From JACVRW01 sp963812915 (GTDB taxonomy: Bacteria; Actinomycetota; Thermoleophilia; Solirubrobacterales; Thermoleophilaceae): a stretch of 64,000 bases of DNA. Location of the stretch: positions 83,768-147,767 of the forward strand of contig CAWEXB010000005.1 of the NCBI GenBank assembly GCA_963812915.1, read 5' to 3'. The notes beneath the pieces were generated by a model. It saw only the letters and a program-made list of their open reading frames with translations, ran no database searches and was not told the DNA's origin. Shown here in pieces: positions 8,849 to 17,391 of this stretch (positions are counted from its first letter, which is position 1; each line of letters begins with the position of its first letter). The position numbers and the translations under genes are program-made.

Positions 8849-11122
8849 ATGAAGGACCGCGGTCCCGCACAGGGGGAAGTGCGTACGCACCGCCTCGCTC
8901 GCGTCGTGATCGTGGCCGCCGCATCAGCGTTCGTCTCGCTTGGGCAAGCAGGTGAGGCCAAGGCGGGCGCATTCACCATCAACACCTGCGCGTCTGACGC
9001 CCCGAACTACTCGACCGACGCGTTCGTGGACTTCGCCACCCGCGGCATGATGTGGAAGCGCGCGTGCGACCCAGAGGGACATGGGCTCAGAGGGCTTGTG
9101 ACCGCCAACGTAATTCGCTCGGGCCGCGTGGCCCGTGGCGCCCGCTCTTACTTCACCCTCACTGCACCGGCCGGTACGTCCTTCGCCTGGATCAATTGGT
9201 CAGGGCACGCCCAGCGACGCGACTGCCGCTACGCACTCCAGGTCTGGGCCGACGGTCCCGGCGCGCAAACGAAACCAATCAAGAACGTGCGCGCGAACCA
9301 GGACTGTCCGCGCCCGCAGCGGGCGCAGGCCGCCGGTTGGCCCGGTCGGCGCTTCGAACTGATCCCGGGGACGACGAGGTTCGTCCAGCGGATCGTCTGC
9401 GTGGGCGCGCCCGGGACGCCGTACTGCTCGGCCCGCGGCCGCAACTTCATCCGCACGCTCAAGGCAGAGATAGCAGTGGTGGACCCGATCCTGCCCTCAG
9501 CCGGGATTCTGCAGGACAACCCGTTCACGCTCGGGCACTGGGTGCGGGGCGAGCAGATCGTGAACTATGACGCGGCGGACAACGTGGGGGTCAAGATGGC
9601 ACGGGCCGTCCTCAACGGCCTGCCGCGTGAAGAGCATTCCCGCGGCTGCTACTACGCGCAGCAGACCCCGTGCCCGAACGGCCCCGGCGCAATCACGGTC
9701 AACACGCGGATGCTCGCGGAGGGATCTCAGACCCTGGCGGTCGAGGCAGTCGATGCCGGCGACAACGTCGGCGCCTCTGCAGGGATCACCGTTCGAGTCG
9801 ACAACACGGCACCCGGCGCCGTGCCGGTGGCGGTCGAGGGCGGCGAGGCCTGGCGCAACCAGAACGACTTCGACCTGACGTGGGACAACCCGGATGAGGG
9901 TGACCGTGCCCCGATTACCGCTGCGCACTACCGCCTATGCCGCGCGGACGGCAGCGGGTGCAGCGACGGCAGCCAGTCGGCCGTGGGGATCGAGCGGCTC
10001 GCCGACCTCGGGATGCCGGCTCCCGGCGAGTGGCAGATACGAGCCTGGCGCGAGGATGCCGCCGGAAACCATGAGCCGGCAAACGCGTCTGTGCCGGTCA
10101 AGTTGCGCTACGACCCCGAACCTCCGCAGCTCGGCTTCGAGCCGCCCCCCGCCTCAGACCCCACTCTCGTCTCGGTTCTGGTTACCGATCAGGTCTCCGG
10201 TCTAGCGGGTGGACAGATTGAGCTCAGCCGGGACGGTTCCGGGGTCTGGCAGGAGCTCGCCACGAGGCAGGAGGGGAGCCGACTCCTAACTCGAATCGAC
10301 GACGCCTCCTTGCCCCCGGGGACTTACTTGCTGCGCGCGACCGCCCGCGATCAGGCCGCGAACCAGAACAGCACCGACAAGTGGGTCGATGGCCGCCCGG
10401 TGGCGATCAACCTCCCGCTGCGGATGCCAACTGCGATCCGTGCAGGCGTGATCGGAAGGCGAATCGAGCGGACTACGATCGAGCGCCGCGGGAAGCGCCG
10501 CCGGGTGCGTCGCGAGGTGCCGACCTTCGAGCCCTCGGCGCGCATCGCACTCGGTCGCCAGGTGACGATCGGCGGGCGGCTCGAGAACCGCGACGGCCAG
10601 CCCCTCCCGGATGCGGAGGTGCAGGTTCTCTCGCGCAGCGCAGCCAGCCCCGAGCAGCCGGTCGGGGTAGTCCGAACGGACGCCCAGGGCAACTACACCT
10701 ACGTCACCCAGGCAAGCTCGACACGCATCCTGCGGTTCGTTTACCACGGGAGCCCGCTGACCCTGCCCACTGCAAGTGAGGTCAGCCTGTTCGTCCCGGC
10801 AGCGTCCACGATCCGAGCGCGTCCGCGACACGTACGGAACGGCCAGGCTGTCCACTTCGTTGGCCGTCTGCGCTCGCTGCCGCAGCCGGCAACGGGCAAG
10901 CTGATCGAGCTCCAGGTGGTCCTGTCGGGCGAGTGGCAGACGTTCCGCACAGTGGTCACGGACCCGACGGGCGGCTGGAGCGTCCCGTACCGCTTCAGGC
11001 GCACGTGTGGTCTGACTCGCTACCGGTTCCGGGTCCGGCTGCCGGCCGAGGCCGGCTATCCCTTCGAGACCGGCCTTACTGGGCCCATCGAGGTCCGCGT
11101 GCGAGGACGGCCATGCCGGTGA
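8849..11122 (+). CDS. Large secreted Ig-like / carboxypeptidase-regulatory-type protein
   Basis: ATG 8849 gives 757 aa with a signal peptide (LARVVIVAAASAFVSLG, then AKAGAF); the frame is open upstream but without a leader. The N-terminal 200 residues form a cysteine-containing lectin-like sandwich (NTCASDAPNYSTDAF, ACDPEG). Ig-like modules follow with the repeated phrases VEAVDAGDNVGASAGI and RAWREDAAGNHEPANA, typical of extracellular beta-sandwich repeats. A transthyretin/Cna-B-like unit comes next (GRLENRDGQPLPDAEV, VRTDAQGNYTYV), then another beta unit. The likely role is cell-surface or matrix adhesion; this is inference. It leads a four-gene run. Confidence 0.75.
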   Translation: MKDRGPAQGEVRTHRLARVVIVAAASAFVSLGQAGEAKAGAFTINTCASDAPNYSTDAFVDFATRGMMWKRACDPEGHGLRGLVTANVIRSGRVARGARSYFTLTAPAGTSFAWINWSGHAQRRDCRYALQVWADGPGAQTKPIKNVRANQDCPRPQRAQAAGWPGRRFELIPGTTRFVQRIVCVGAPGTPYCSARGRNFIRTLKAEIAVVDPILPSAGILQDNPFTLGHWVRGEQIVNYDAADNVGVKMARAVLNGLPREEHSRGCYYAQQTPCPNGPGAITVNTRMLAEGSQTLAVEAVDAGDNVGASAGITVRVDNTAPGAVPVAVEGGEAWRNQNDFDLTWDNPDEGDRAPITAAHYRLCRADGSGCSDGSQSAVGIERLADLGMPAPGEWQIRAWREDAAGNHEPANASVPVKLRYDPEPPQLGFEPPPASDPTLVSVLVTDQVSGLAGGQIELSRDGSGVWQELATRQEGSRLLTRIDDASLPPGTYLLRATARDQAANQNSTDKWVDGRPVAINLPLRMPTAIRAGVIGRRIERTTIERRGKRRRVRREVPTFEPSARIALGRQVTIGGRLENRDGQPLPDAEVQVLSRSAASPEQPVGVVRTDAQGNYTYVTQASSTRILRFVYHGSPLTLPTASEVSLFVPAASTIRARPRHVRNGQAVHFVGRLRSLPQPATGKLIELQVVLSGEWQTFRTVVTDPTGGWSVPYRFRRTCGLTRYRFRVRLPAEAGYPFETGLTGPIEVRVRGRPCR

Positions 11123-11219
11123 CTCATCACAAGTCGGTCGAGGTGAGCGAATTGAACGCGCGGCTCCGACGCGGGCCCGGGGCTTACCGCGAGACAGCGA
11201 TCGCGGAAACGGAGGTGCC

Positions 11220-11822
11220 GTGATCGAAGCGCTACGGCGGCGTCTTACCTACGCGAACGTCATGGCCACTCTCGCGGTCTTCATCGCCCTGGGCGGCTCG
11301 TCCTATGCGGCGCTGACGGTCACCGGGCGCAACGTGAAGAATGGCTCTCTCAGCTTTCGGGACCTCCGCCGAGAAACTCTCGGTGGGAGCCGGATCAACG
11401 AGTCTCGGCTCGGCACGGTTCGTAGGGCCCGGAACGCGGCCCGGCTCGACGGCGTTTCGGCGGACCGACTACTGGTCCGGTGCCCTGAGGGCACATTCCC
11501 CGTCTCGAACGTTTGCGTCGAGACTGCGGCGCGCGGACCGGCTCCGTATGGAACCGCCGCAGTGATCTGCGAGGGCACAGACCGAAGCGCCGGTCCGGGC
11601 CGGCGGCTTCCGAGCCACGACGAGCTCATGACCTCAATCGGCGAGCCTGGTATCGCCCTAGCCCCGGGCGGCGAGCTGACCCGAAATGTGTACCCGTCCG
11701 GGTCGGTCGCCGGAGAGGTCGAGGTCCTGTTCGTCAGCAGCAACGCGGGCAGCGTCGGGATCACACCGAACACCGCCGCCGGCGCCAAGGCATTCCGCTG
11801 TGTCGCCGACCCACGGAACTAG
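11220..11822 (+). CDS. Thermoleophilia-type exported protein with conserved leader
   Basis: The 200-aa protein starts at GTG 11220, six bases after GGAGG. Its N-terminus LTYANVMATLAVFIALGG plus SSYAA is a leader I associate with many exported proteins of Solirubrobacterales-like genomes. VTGRNVKNGSLSFRDL follows, then a two-cysteine domain (VRCPEGTFPVSNVCVE) and a C-terminal domain ending KAFRCVADPRN. Function is unknown. It follows the large secreted protein by 97 bp, in the same direction, and is probably co-expressed with it. Confidence 0.75.
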   Translation: MIEALRRRLTYANVMATLAVFIALGGSSYAALTVTGRNVKNGSLSFRDLRRETLGGSRINESRLGTVRRARNAARLDGVSADRLLVRCPEGTFPVSNVCVETAARGPAPYGTAAVICEGTDRSAGPGRRLPSHDELMTSIGEPGIALAPGGELTRNVYPSGSVAGEVEVLFVSSNAGSVGITPNTAAGAKAFRCVADPRN

Positions 11823-11840
11823 GAGGCAGAGGAGGTAGAG

Positions 11841-11879
11841 ATGAACAACGAAACGGAGGTTGCCCGGTGGGATCGCTGA
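11841..11879 (+). CDS. 12-codon ORF coupled to the LysM gene
   Basis: ATG 11841 lies 4 nt after a strong AGGAGGTAG site and encodes MNNETEVARWDR before TGA at 11877-11879. It overlaps the GTG start of the next gene (11867) in another frame, so ribosomes finishing it would be placed to re-initiate. It may be a genuine leader/coupling ORF or a chance frame beside a second ribosome site. Confidence 0.3.
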   Translation: MNNETEVARWDR

Positions 11880-12946
11880 CAGCACACCTGCTCGAGACCG
11901 GTGACCACGACCGGCTCGGCTTCCATCCCCGCTGCCCTGTGTGTCGGAGGCAGCGACTCTTCGGCTCGCTCATCTCGGAGCCCGTGATTCCGCGGCGGCT
12001 GCAGGCTGTGCTCGCCAGCGGCGTCCTCGCGTTCTCGGCGGCCGCGCCTGGAGCGGCGGCGGCCGTTCCGCCCGACCGGCAGCAAGAGGGTGTGGCGGCG
12101 CCCGAGCGGCCAGGCGGTGGCTCGTCCGATCAGCCGACCGGTGGTGGGATCGATGCGCCCGACTTCGACCCCGGCGGCGGGACCGCGCTGCCATTCGAGG
12201 TCGCTCCCTCGCCGAACGCGCCGCTCGTCGGCGGAGGCAGCGACGACACCGGCGAGGGTGCTCCGGTGGATAGCGAGCCCGTCGACGACCCCGATGCTCG
12301 CCTCCTAGGGATGACCGAACCGGAGCCAGCGACGCCACCCGAAGCGGACGCGCCCGTCCCGCCGGCCGAGGTAGCGCCGGTTCAGCCCGCCCCGCTTGGG
12401 GTGCCCGTTCAGCCCGCCCCGAGCACCTCGACCCCGACGCTCACCGAAGCGCCACCCGCGGAAACCAAGGCGCCCACCGACCCGAGCGCCCCAGACGCGC
12501 CTCCGCCGACCGAGCGGAACGCGAAGGAATCGGAATCGAACCGAGCTCGAGAGCGGGACCGAACGCCAGAGCCCCGCGGAACGACGCCAGCGCCTCCCGA
12601 GACCACGATTCCGAGCCCAGAACCGCAGCCGCCTATCGGCACCCCGCCCCAGGGCCCGGCGCCCAGCTCGCCGACGCTCTCTGTCGCCTCGGCCGAACCG
12701 GTCTCCGTCGCTCAGGCGAGCAGTCCGACGCGCGCGGCCCAGCCGCCGATTCCAAAGAGCGCCCGCTCGCATGTCGTCGAGGCCGGCGAGTCGCTCTGGT
12801 CGATCGCGCGGAGACTGCTCGGCCCCGACGCATCGCCGGCGCAGGTCGCCCGCGAGGTCGATCGCCTTTGGGAGCTCAACGAGGAACGGATTGGCACCGG
12901 AGATCCCGACCTCCTGATGGTCGGCGTGACGCTCAGGCTGCGCTGA
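11867..12946 (+). CDS. Membrane-anchored LysM-domain protein with N-terminal HxxCxxC motif
   Basis: GTG 11867 is preceded by GGAGG (11855-11859) at good spacing, giving 359 aa. Residues 1-35 are cytoplasmic-looking and contain HPRCPVCRRQRLF, a possible zinc or iron site. A hydrophobic segment (AVLASGVLAFSAAAPGAAA) follows, then about 230 residues of Pro/Ala/Glu-rich linker. The last 55 residues form a LysM domain (SHVVEAGESLWSIARRLLG through LLMVGVTLRLR) that binds peptidoglycan. It probably links membrane and wall. The order of Cys motif, one membrane span, linker and LysM is unusual. Confidence 0.75.
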   Translation: MGSLTAHLLETGDHDRLGFHPRCPVCRRQRLFGSLISEPVIPRRLQAVLASGVLAFSAAAPGAAAAVPPDRQQEGVAAPERPGGGSSDQPTGGGIDAPDFDPGGGTALPFEVAPSPNAPLVGGGSDDTGEGAPVDSEPVDDPDARLLGMTEPEPATPPEADAPVPPAEVAPVQPAPLGVPVQPAPSTSTPTLTEAPPAETKAPTDPSAPDAPPPTERNAKESESNRARERDRTPEPRGTTPAPPETTIPSPEPQPPIGTPPQGPAPSSPTLSVASAEPVSVAQASSPTRAAQPPIPKSARSHVVEAGESLWSIARRLLGPDASPAQVAREVDRLWELNEERIGTGDPDLLMVGVTLRLR

Positions 12947-12958
12947 AAGGACCGCCCG

Positions 12959-13546
12959 ACGGAGCAGCCGATCTTCTACTACGACCTCGGCTCCCCATAC
13001 TCCTACCTTGCAGCTGAGCGGATCGCGCGAGTGTTGCCGGCCGTCCCCGTCTGGCAACCGATTCTCCTCGGGGGCATCTGGAAGGAGACCGGCGGGCGGT
13101 CGTGGGCCACGACCGAGAAGCGCGACGAGGGGATGGCCGAGATCGAGCGCCGGGCCGCCGAGTACGGCCTCATGCCCGTGAGGTGGCCTGAAGGCTGGCC
13201 GAACAACACGCTTCAGGCGATGCGCGCTGCGATCTTCGCCCAGCGGACGGGCAGGGCGGTGGCGTTCTCCCTGGCCGCGTTCCGGCAGGCGTTCGCCGCC
13301 GGCAGGGATCTATCCGTGATCGACAACGTTCTGATCGCCGCGGCGGCCTGCGAGCTACACCCGGACGCGGTACTCAAAGGCATCGAGATGCGGTCGACCA
13401 AAGACCGGCTGCGCGAGGCGACTCGCCAGGCCTACGATCGCGGCGTGCGCGGCGTGCCCACCATCGCGGTGGGCGACAAGCTGTTCTGGGGCGACGATCG
13501 GCTTGAGGACGCCGCGGCCGCCCTGCAATCCGGCGGTCGCCCCTAG
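12959..13546 (+). CDS. DsbA-family / 2-hydroxychromene-2-carboxylate-isomerase-like thioredoxin-fold protein, apparent ACG start
   Basis: The conserved N-terminal strand TEQPIFYYDLGSPYSYLAAE is in frame directly after the LysM stop, but no ATG, GTG or TTG lies between that stop (12944-12946) and the strand. An AAGGA site at 12947-12951 sits 7 nt before ACG 12959, exactly where a start should be. From ACG the product is 195 aa, ending with VRGVPTIAVGDKLFWGDDR (cis-Pro loop). SPYSY replaces the CxxC of true DsbA, as in HCCA-isomerase or glutathione-transferase-kappa-like members. The first canonical start (GTG 13031) would delete the first strand and helix. Confidence 0.75.
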   Translation, partial: TEQPIFYYDLGSPYSYLAAERIARVLPAVPVWQPILLGGIWKETGGRSWATTEKRDEGMAEIERRAAEYGLMPVRWPEGWPNNTLQAMRAAIFAQRTGRAVAFSLAAFRQAFAAGRDLSVIDNVLIAAAACELHPDAVLKGIEMRSTKDRLREATRQAYDRGVRGVPTIAVGDKLFWGDDRLEDAAAALQSGGRP

Positions 13547-13601
13547 CGTCCGCCGTAGGCACAGGCCCCGCGCGCGCGGATTGCGCGCGAAGCCCACCGG
13601 G

Positions 13602-13607
13602 TACTCT
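13602..13607 (+). promoter_or_regulatory. -10 box TACTCT before the E1 alpha gene
   Basis: TACTCT fits TAnnnT and lies 9 nt before GTG 13617, which has only a weak GGA upstream. A leaderless or very short-leader transcript for the dehydrogenase operon is the simplest reading. Confidence 0.45.
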
Positions 13608-13616
13608 CCGACGGAA

Positions 13617-14915
13617 GTGGCCACAAGAGAGACGACAAAAGACGGTAAGGGCGACGGCCTCGCCCCGGGCGAGGTAGCCAAGGCTGAGGAGATCAGATTC
13701 GGCGAGGTCAAGCACGACCTGCCCGATCCCGAGACCTGCCGCACCGTTCTCTCGAAGATGATGCTCATTCGCCGCTTCGAGGAGCGGGCCGGGGAGATGT
13801 ACGCCAAGGCGAAGATCGGCGGCTTCCTCCATCTCTGTATCGGAGAGGAAGCCACGATCGTCGGCGCGACGCAGGCGCTCCGGGGCAGCGACTACCTGAT
13901 GTCGACCTACCGTGAGCACGGCCAGGCGATCGCGCGCGGCACCCATCCGAACGCGGTGATGGCCGAGCTGTTCGGCCGCGAGGACGGCTGCTCGCGTGGC
14001 CGCGGCGGCTCGATGCACCTGTTCGACTGGGACAGGCGCTTCCTCGGTGGCTACGGCATCGTCGGCGGGAGCCTGCCGCTCTCCGCCGGGGTGGCCCTCG
14101 CCTGCGATTACCTGGAGAACGAGGACGTGATCCTCTCGATGATGGGCGACGGCGCCACCAACCAGGGCACCTTTGGCGAGACGATGAACCTCGCCGCGCT
14201 CTGGAGCCTGCCGGTCGTCTTCGTGATCATCAACAACCAGTTCGGCATGGGTACGGCGCTGCACCGGCACTCGGCCGTCACCGAGCTGTCGCTCAAGTCG
14301 GAGGGCTTTGGCGTGCCGGGAACGCGCTGCGACGGCATGGACGCGCTAGACGTCCACGCGGTCGTATCGGAGGCGCTCGAGCAGGCGCGCGAGCAACGTA
14401 AGCCACAGCTCGTCGAGGCCGTGACCTACCGGTACCGCGGCCACTCGATGGCCGATCCCGAGGAGTATCGCTCCAAGGAGGAGGTCGAGGAGTGGCGCAC
14501 ACGCGATCCGATCCAGGCCTTCGCAAACCGGTTGGTGGACGAGGGCGACCTGGAGCAGGAGGAGGTCGAGAAGCTCGACGAAGAGGCGATCGCGACGGTG
14601 GACGAGTCGGTGAGGTTCGCCGACAAGTCGCCGTTCCCCGACCTCGACTCGCTCTACGACAACGTCTACGTGTTCACCGACGACGTTCCCGCCTGGTGGA
14701 CGGTCGACGAACGCACGCCGGAGGTGCACCGCGGCGAGCGGGAACGCGAGGCCGGCAAGCTGCCGCACGAGCTCGCGGAGCGGGGCGCCGCGTACGCGGG
14801 CGTGGGCGACCAGCAGGCACGCCAGCGCCGCGTGCCGAGGGACCAGGACCAGGAGGGCGCGCAGCAGGGGCCCGGTGAGGAAGACACCTCGGCGGACGAG
14901 GGAGGCTCCAACTAG
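13617..14915 (+). CDS. pdhA: Pyruvate dehydrogenase-type E1 component, alpha subunit
   Basis: A 432-aa thiamine-diphosphate subunit of a heterotetrameric 2-oxoacid dehydrogenase. The TPP/Mg motif is MMGDGATNQGTFGETMN through VIINNQFGMGT. The phosphorylation-loop equivalent is YRYRGHSMADPEEYRSKEE, and the substrate channel has RGRGGSMHLFD. About 70 C-terminal residues are charged and repetitive (RDQDQEGAQQGPGEEDTS), an extension beyond the usual family length. The stop TAG overlaps the GTG of the beta subunit by one base. Acetoin dehydrogenase subunits are similar, so the exact 2-oxo substrate is not proven. Confidence 0.9.
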   Translation: MATRETTKDGKGDGLAPGEVAKAEEIRFGEVKHDLPDPETCRTVLSKMMLIRRFEERAGEMYAKAKIGGFLHLCIGEEATIVGATQALRGSDYLMSTYREHGQAIARGTHPNAVMAELFGREDGCSRGRGGSMHLFDWDRRFLGGYGIVGGSLPLSAGVALACDYLENEDVILSMMGDGATNQGTFGETMNLAALWSLPVVFVIINNQFGMGTALHRHSAVTELSLKSEGFGVPGTRCDGMDALDVHAVVSEALEQAREQRKPQLVEAVTYRYRGHSMADPEEYRSKEEVEEWRTRDPIQAFANRLVDEGDLEQEEVEKLDEEAIATVDESVRFADKSPFPDLDSLYDNVYVFTDDVPAWWTVDERTPEVHRGEREREAGKLPHELAERGAAYAGVGDQQARQRRVPRDQDQEGAQQGPGEEDTSADEGGSN

Positions 14916-15898
14916 TGCAGACCATGCGCTACCGCGAGGCGCTGAACCAGGCGCTGCGCGAGGAGATGCAGCAGGACGAGAAGGTCTTCCTCATGGGCGA
15001 GGACATCGGCGTGTTCCAGGGCGCCTTCAAGGTGACGGCCGGGCTTCTGGAGGAGTTCGGCGAGAAGCGTGTGCGCGACACGCCGATCTCCGAGAACACG
15101 ATCGTCGGCATGGGCGTGGGCTCGGCGATGCTCGGACTGCGCCCCGTGGTCGAGTTGATGACCGTCAACTTCTCGCTCCTGGCGATGGACCAGATCGTCA
15201 ACCACGCCGCCGCGATCCATTACATGTTCGGGGGCCAGGTGAGGGTGCCGATGGTGATCCGAATGCCGCAGGGCGCTGGGCACCAGCTCGGGCCAACACA
15301 CTCGCACTGCCTCGAGGCGTTCTATCTCCACGTGCCCGGCCTGCTGGTCGCGGTGCCGAGCACACCGGCGGACGCCAAGGGCCTGCTTAAGGCCGCGATA
15401 CGCGACGACAACCCCGTCATCTTCATCGAGCACGAGACCCTCTACGGCCAGCGCGGCGAGGTTCCAGAGAACGGCGGGCCGCTGCGATTCGGCGAGGCCG
15501 CGGTGCGTCGCGAGGGTGACGACGTGACGGTGATCGGCGTCTCGCGCATGGCGATCACGGCCCAGAAGGCCGCCGACACGCTTGCGGAGGAACACGAGAT
15601 CGAGACTGAGCTGATCGACCCGCGCACGCTGCGGCCGCTCGACCTCGACACCATCCTCGACTCCGTCAAGAAGACGAATCGCGCCGTGATCGTCGAGGAG
15701 GGCTGGCCGCACGGCGGCGTCGGCGCGAATCTCGCGGCGCTGATCCAGGAGCAGGCCTTCGACTGGCTCGACGCCCCCGTTCAGCGTGTCACCGGCGCCG
15801 ACGTGCCGATGCCGTATTCCAAGCCGCTCGAGCAGGCGGCGTTCCCCCACGAGGAACACGTCATCCAAGCCGTGCTCGCCACCTTCCGGGATCTGTAG
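14915..15898 (+). CDS. pdhB: Pyruvate dehydrogenase-type E1 component, beta subunit
   Basis: The 327-aa partner of E1 alpha. It carries FLMGEDIGVFQGAFKVT, ENTIVGMGVGSAM, FGGQVRVPMVIRMPQGAG, the catalytic-loop HSHCLEAFYLHVPGL, VIFIEHETLYGQRGEVP and the C-terminal IVEEGWPHGGVGANLA. Length is typical. It starts at GTG 14915 within the stop codon of the alpha subunit and ends 11 bp before E2, so the three genes form one translationally linked operon. Confidence 0.92.
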   Translation: MQTMRYREALNQALREEMQQDEKVFLMGEDIGVFQGAFKVTAGLLEEFGEKRVRDTPISENTIVGMGVGSAMLGLRPVVELMTVNFSLLAMDQIVNHAAAIHYMFGGQVRVPMVIRMPQGAGHQLGPTHSHCLEAFYLHVPGLLVAVPSTPADAKGLLKAAIRDDNPVIFIEHETLYGQRGEVPENGGPLRFGEAAVRREGDDVTVIGVSRMAITAQKAADTLAEEHEIETELIDPRTLRPLDLDTILDSVKKTNRAVIVEEGWPHGGVGANLAALIQEQAFDWLDAPVQRVTGADVPMPYSKPLEQAAFPHEEHVIQAVLATFRDL

Positions 15899-15909
15899 GA
15901 GGAGATCGG

Positions 15910-17357
15910 ATGGCCACCGACGTCACGATGCCCCGCCTGTCCGACTCGATGGAGGAGGGAACGGTCCTGAAGTGGTTGGTCGAGGAGGGCGGCGAGGTGA
16001 AGCGCGGCGAGCCGCTCGTGGAGATCGAGACCGACAAGGCCAACATGACGTACGACGCCGACACCGACGGAGTGCTCACGGAGGTCGTCGCGCAGGAGGG
16101 CGACACGCTGGCCATCGGCGAGGTGATCGCGCGCATCGGCGACCCGGGCGAGGTCAAGGGCGACGGCAGGCCGTCGGCGGAGGAAGGCGAGAAGGCGGAG
16201 GAACGGGCGGAGACGGCCGAGGCCGCGGCCGAGGGGCCGGAGCGGAGACGGCCGAGGCCGCCGAGGGCGAAGCGGAGAAGGCCGAGGCCGAAGCGGCCGA
16301 GGCGGAGACGGCCGGCGCGGAGGAGGAGAAAGCAGGCGCCGCCGCGGAGGGCGAGTCCGAGCGCGAAGAGGCGGGTGCCACGGCCGAGGCCGGCACCGCC
16401 ACTCGTGAGCGCCAGCCGGAGCGCGGGAACGGGGATGGGCGCGTCAAGGCCTCTCCCGTCGCTCGCCGGATGGCGCGCGAGCTCGGTGTGGAGTTGGCAC
16501 AGATCGAAGGGAGCGGTCCGGGCGGCCGGATCGTGAAGGCCGACGTGCAGGCCGCTGCCGGCGATGGCGCGAAGGCCGCGCCTGCCGAGGCGCCGGCGGA
16601 GGAGCGGGTCGAGGAGCGGCCCGCCGTCGAGGAGCGTGCGCCCGCGCCGGCGCGCGAGGAGGCGGGGCCGAAGGGTCTGGCGGAGCTTCAGGAGCTCACC
16701 CGCCTGCAGCAGACGATCAGCCGCCGGATGGCCGAGTCGAAGGCCACCGCTCCCGACTTCTCGATCTCGCTCACGGTCGACATGACCAGGGCGGTGGAGC
16801 TGCGAGCCCGGCTGAAGGAGGTCGCCGATCCCGCGCCGTCGTTCAACGACATGGTCGTGAAGGCGGCCGCCACGGCGCTGCGCGAGCACCCGCGCGTGAA
16901 CGGCGCCTACCGAGACGGCAGGTTCGAGCTCTACGAGAACGTGAACATCGGGGTGGCGGTCGCCGCCGAGGACGCGCTCGTGGTCCCGACGATCTTCAAC
17001 GCGGACACGAAGTCGCTCGGCCAGATCGCGAGCGACGCGCGCGCGGCGGCGGCGAAGGTGCGCGACAAGACGATCACTCCGCCCGAGCTGTCGGGCGGCA
17101 CGTTCACGGTCTCGAACCTCGGCATGTTCGGCATCGAGTTCTTCACGGCGATCATCAACCCGCCGCAGGCTTCGATCCTCACGGTCGGGAAGCTGGAGAA
17201 GCGCCCGGCCGTCGACGAGAACGACCGCATCGTCGCGCGCGACCAGATGACCCTCAGCCTTATCTGTGATCACCGCATCCTGTACGGCGCGGACGGCGCG
17301 CTGTTCCTATCGCGCGTGAAAGAGCTGCTCGAGCGGCCGCTCTCGCTGGCTCTCTGA
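15910..17357 (+). CDS. pdhC: Dihydrolipoamide acyltransferase (E2), frameshifted in its linker as sequenced
   Basis: ATG 15910 follows AGGAGGAGA. The lipoyl domain carries the lipoylated Lys43 in EIETDKANMTYD. A Glu/Ala-rich linker follows, then the E1/E3-binding domain (VKASPVARRMARELGVELAQ), a second linker, and the catalytic domain ending SLICDHRILYGADGALFL. The frame breaks in the linker: adding one G to the GGGG at 16233-16236 restores a continuous 482-aa protein, so a homopolymer sequencing error is likely. The active-site motif is HRILYG where HxxxDG is usual, so Asp is replaced by Tyr. Confidence 0.85.
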
Positions 17358-17377
17358 ACGCCCTGCAGGCCGAAAGC

Positions 17378-17383
17378 TAGTCT
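17378..17383 (+). promoter_or_regulatory. -10 box TAGTCT before the LOG-family gene
   Basis: The element is identical to the lpdA box and ends 8 nt before ATG 17392, again implying a leaderless transcript. It lies in the 34-bp gap after E2, so the LOG gene can be transcribed separately. Confidence 0.5.
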
Positions 17384-17391
17384 CGGAGCGC

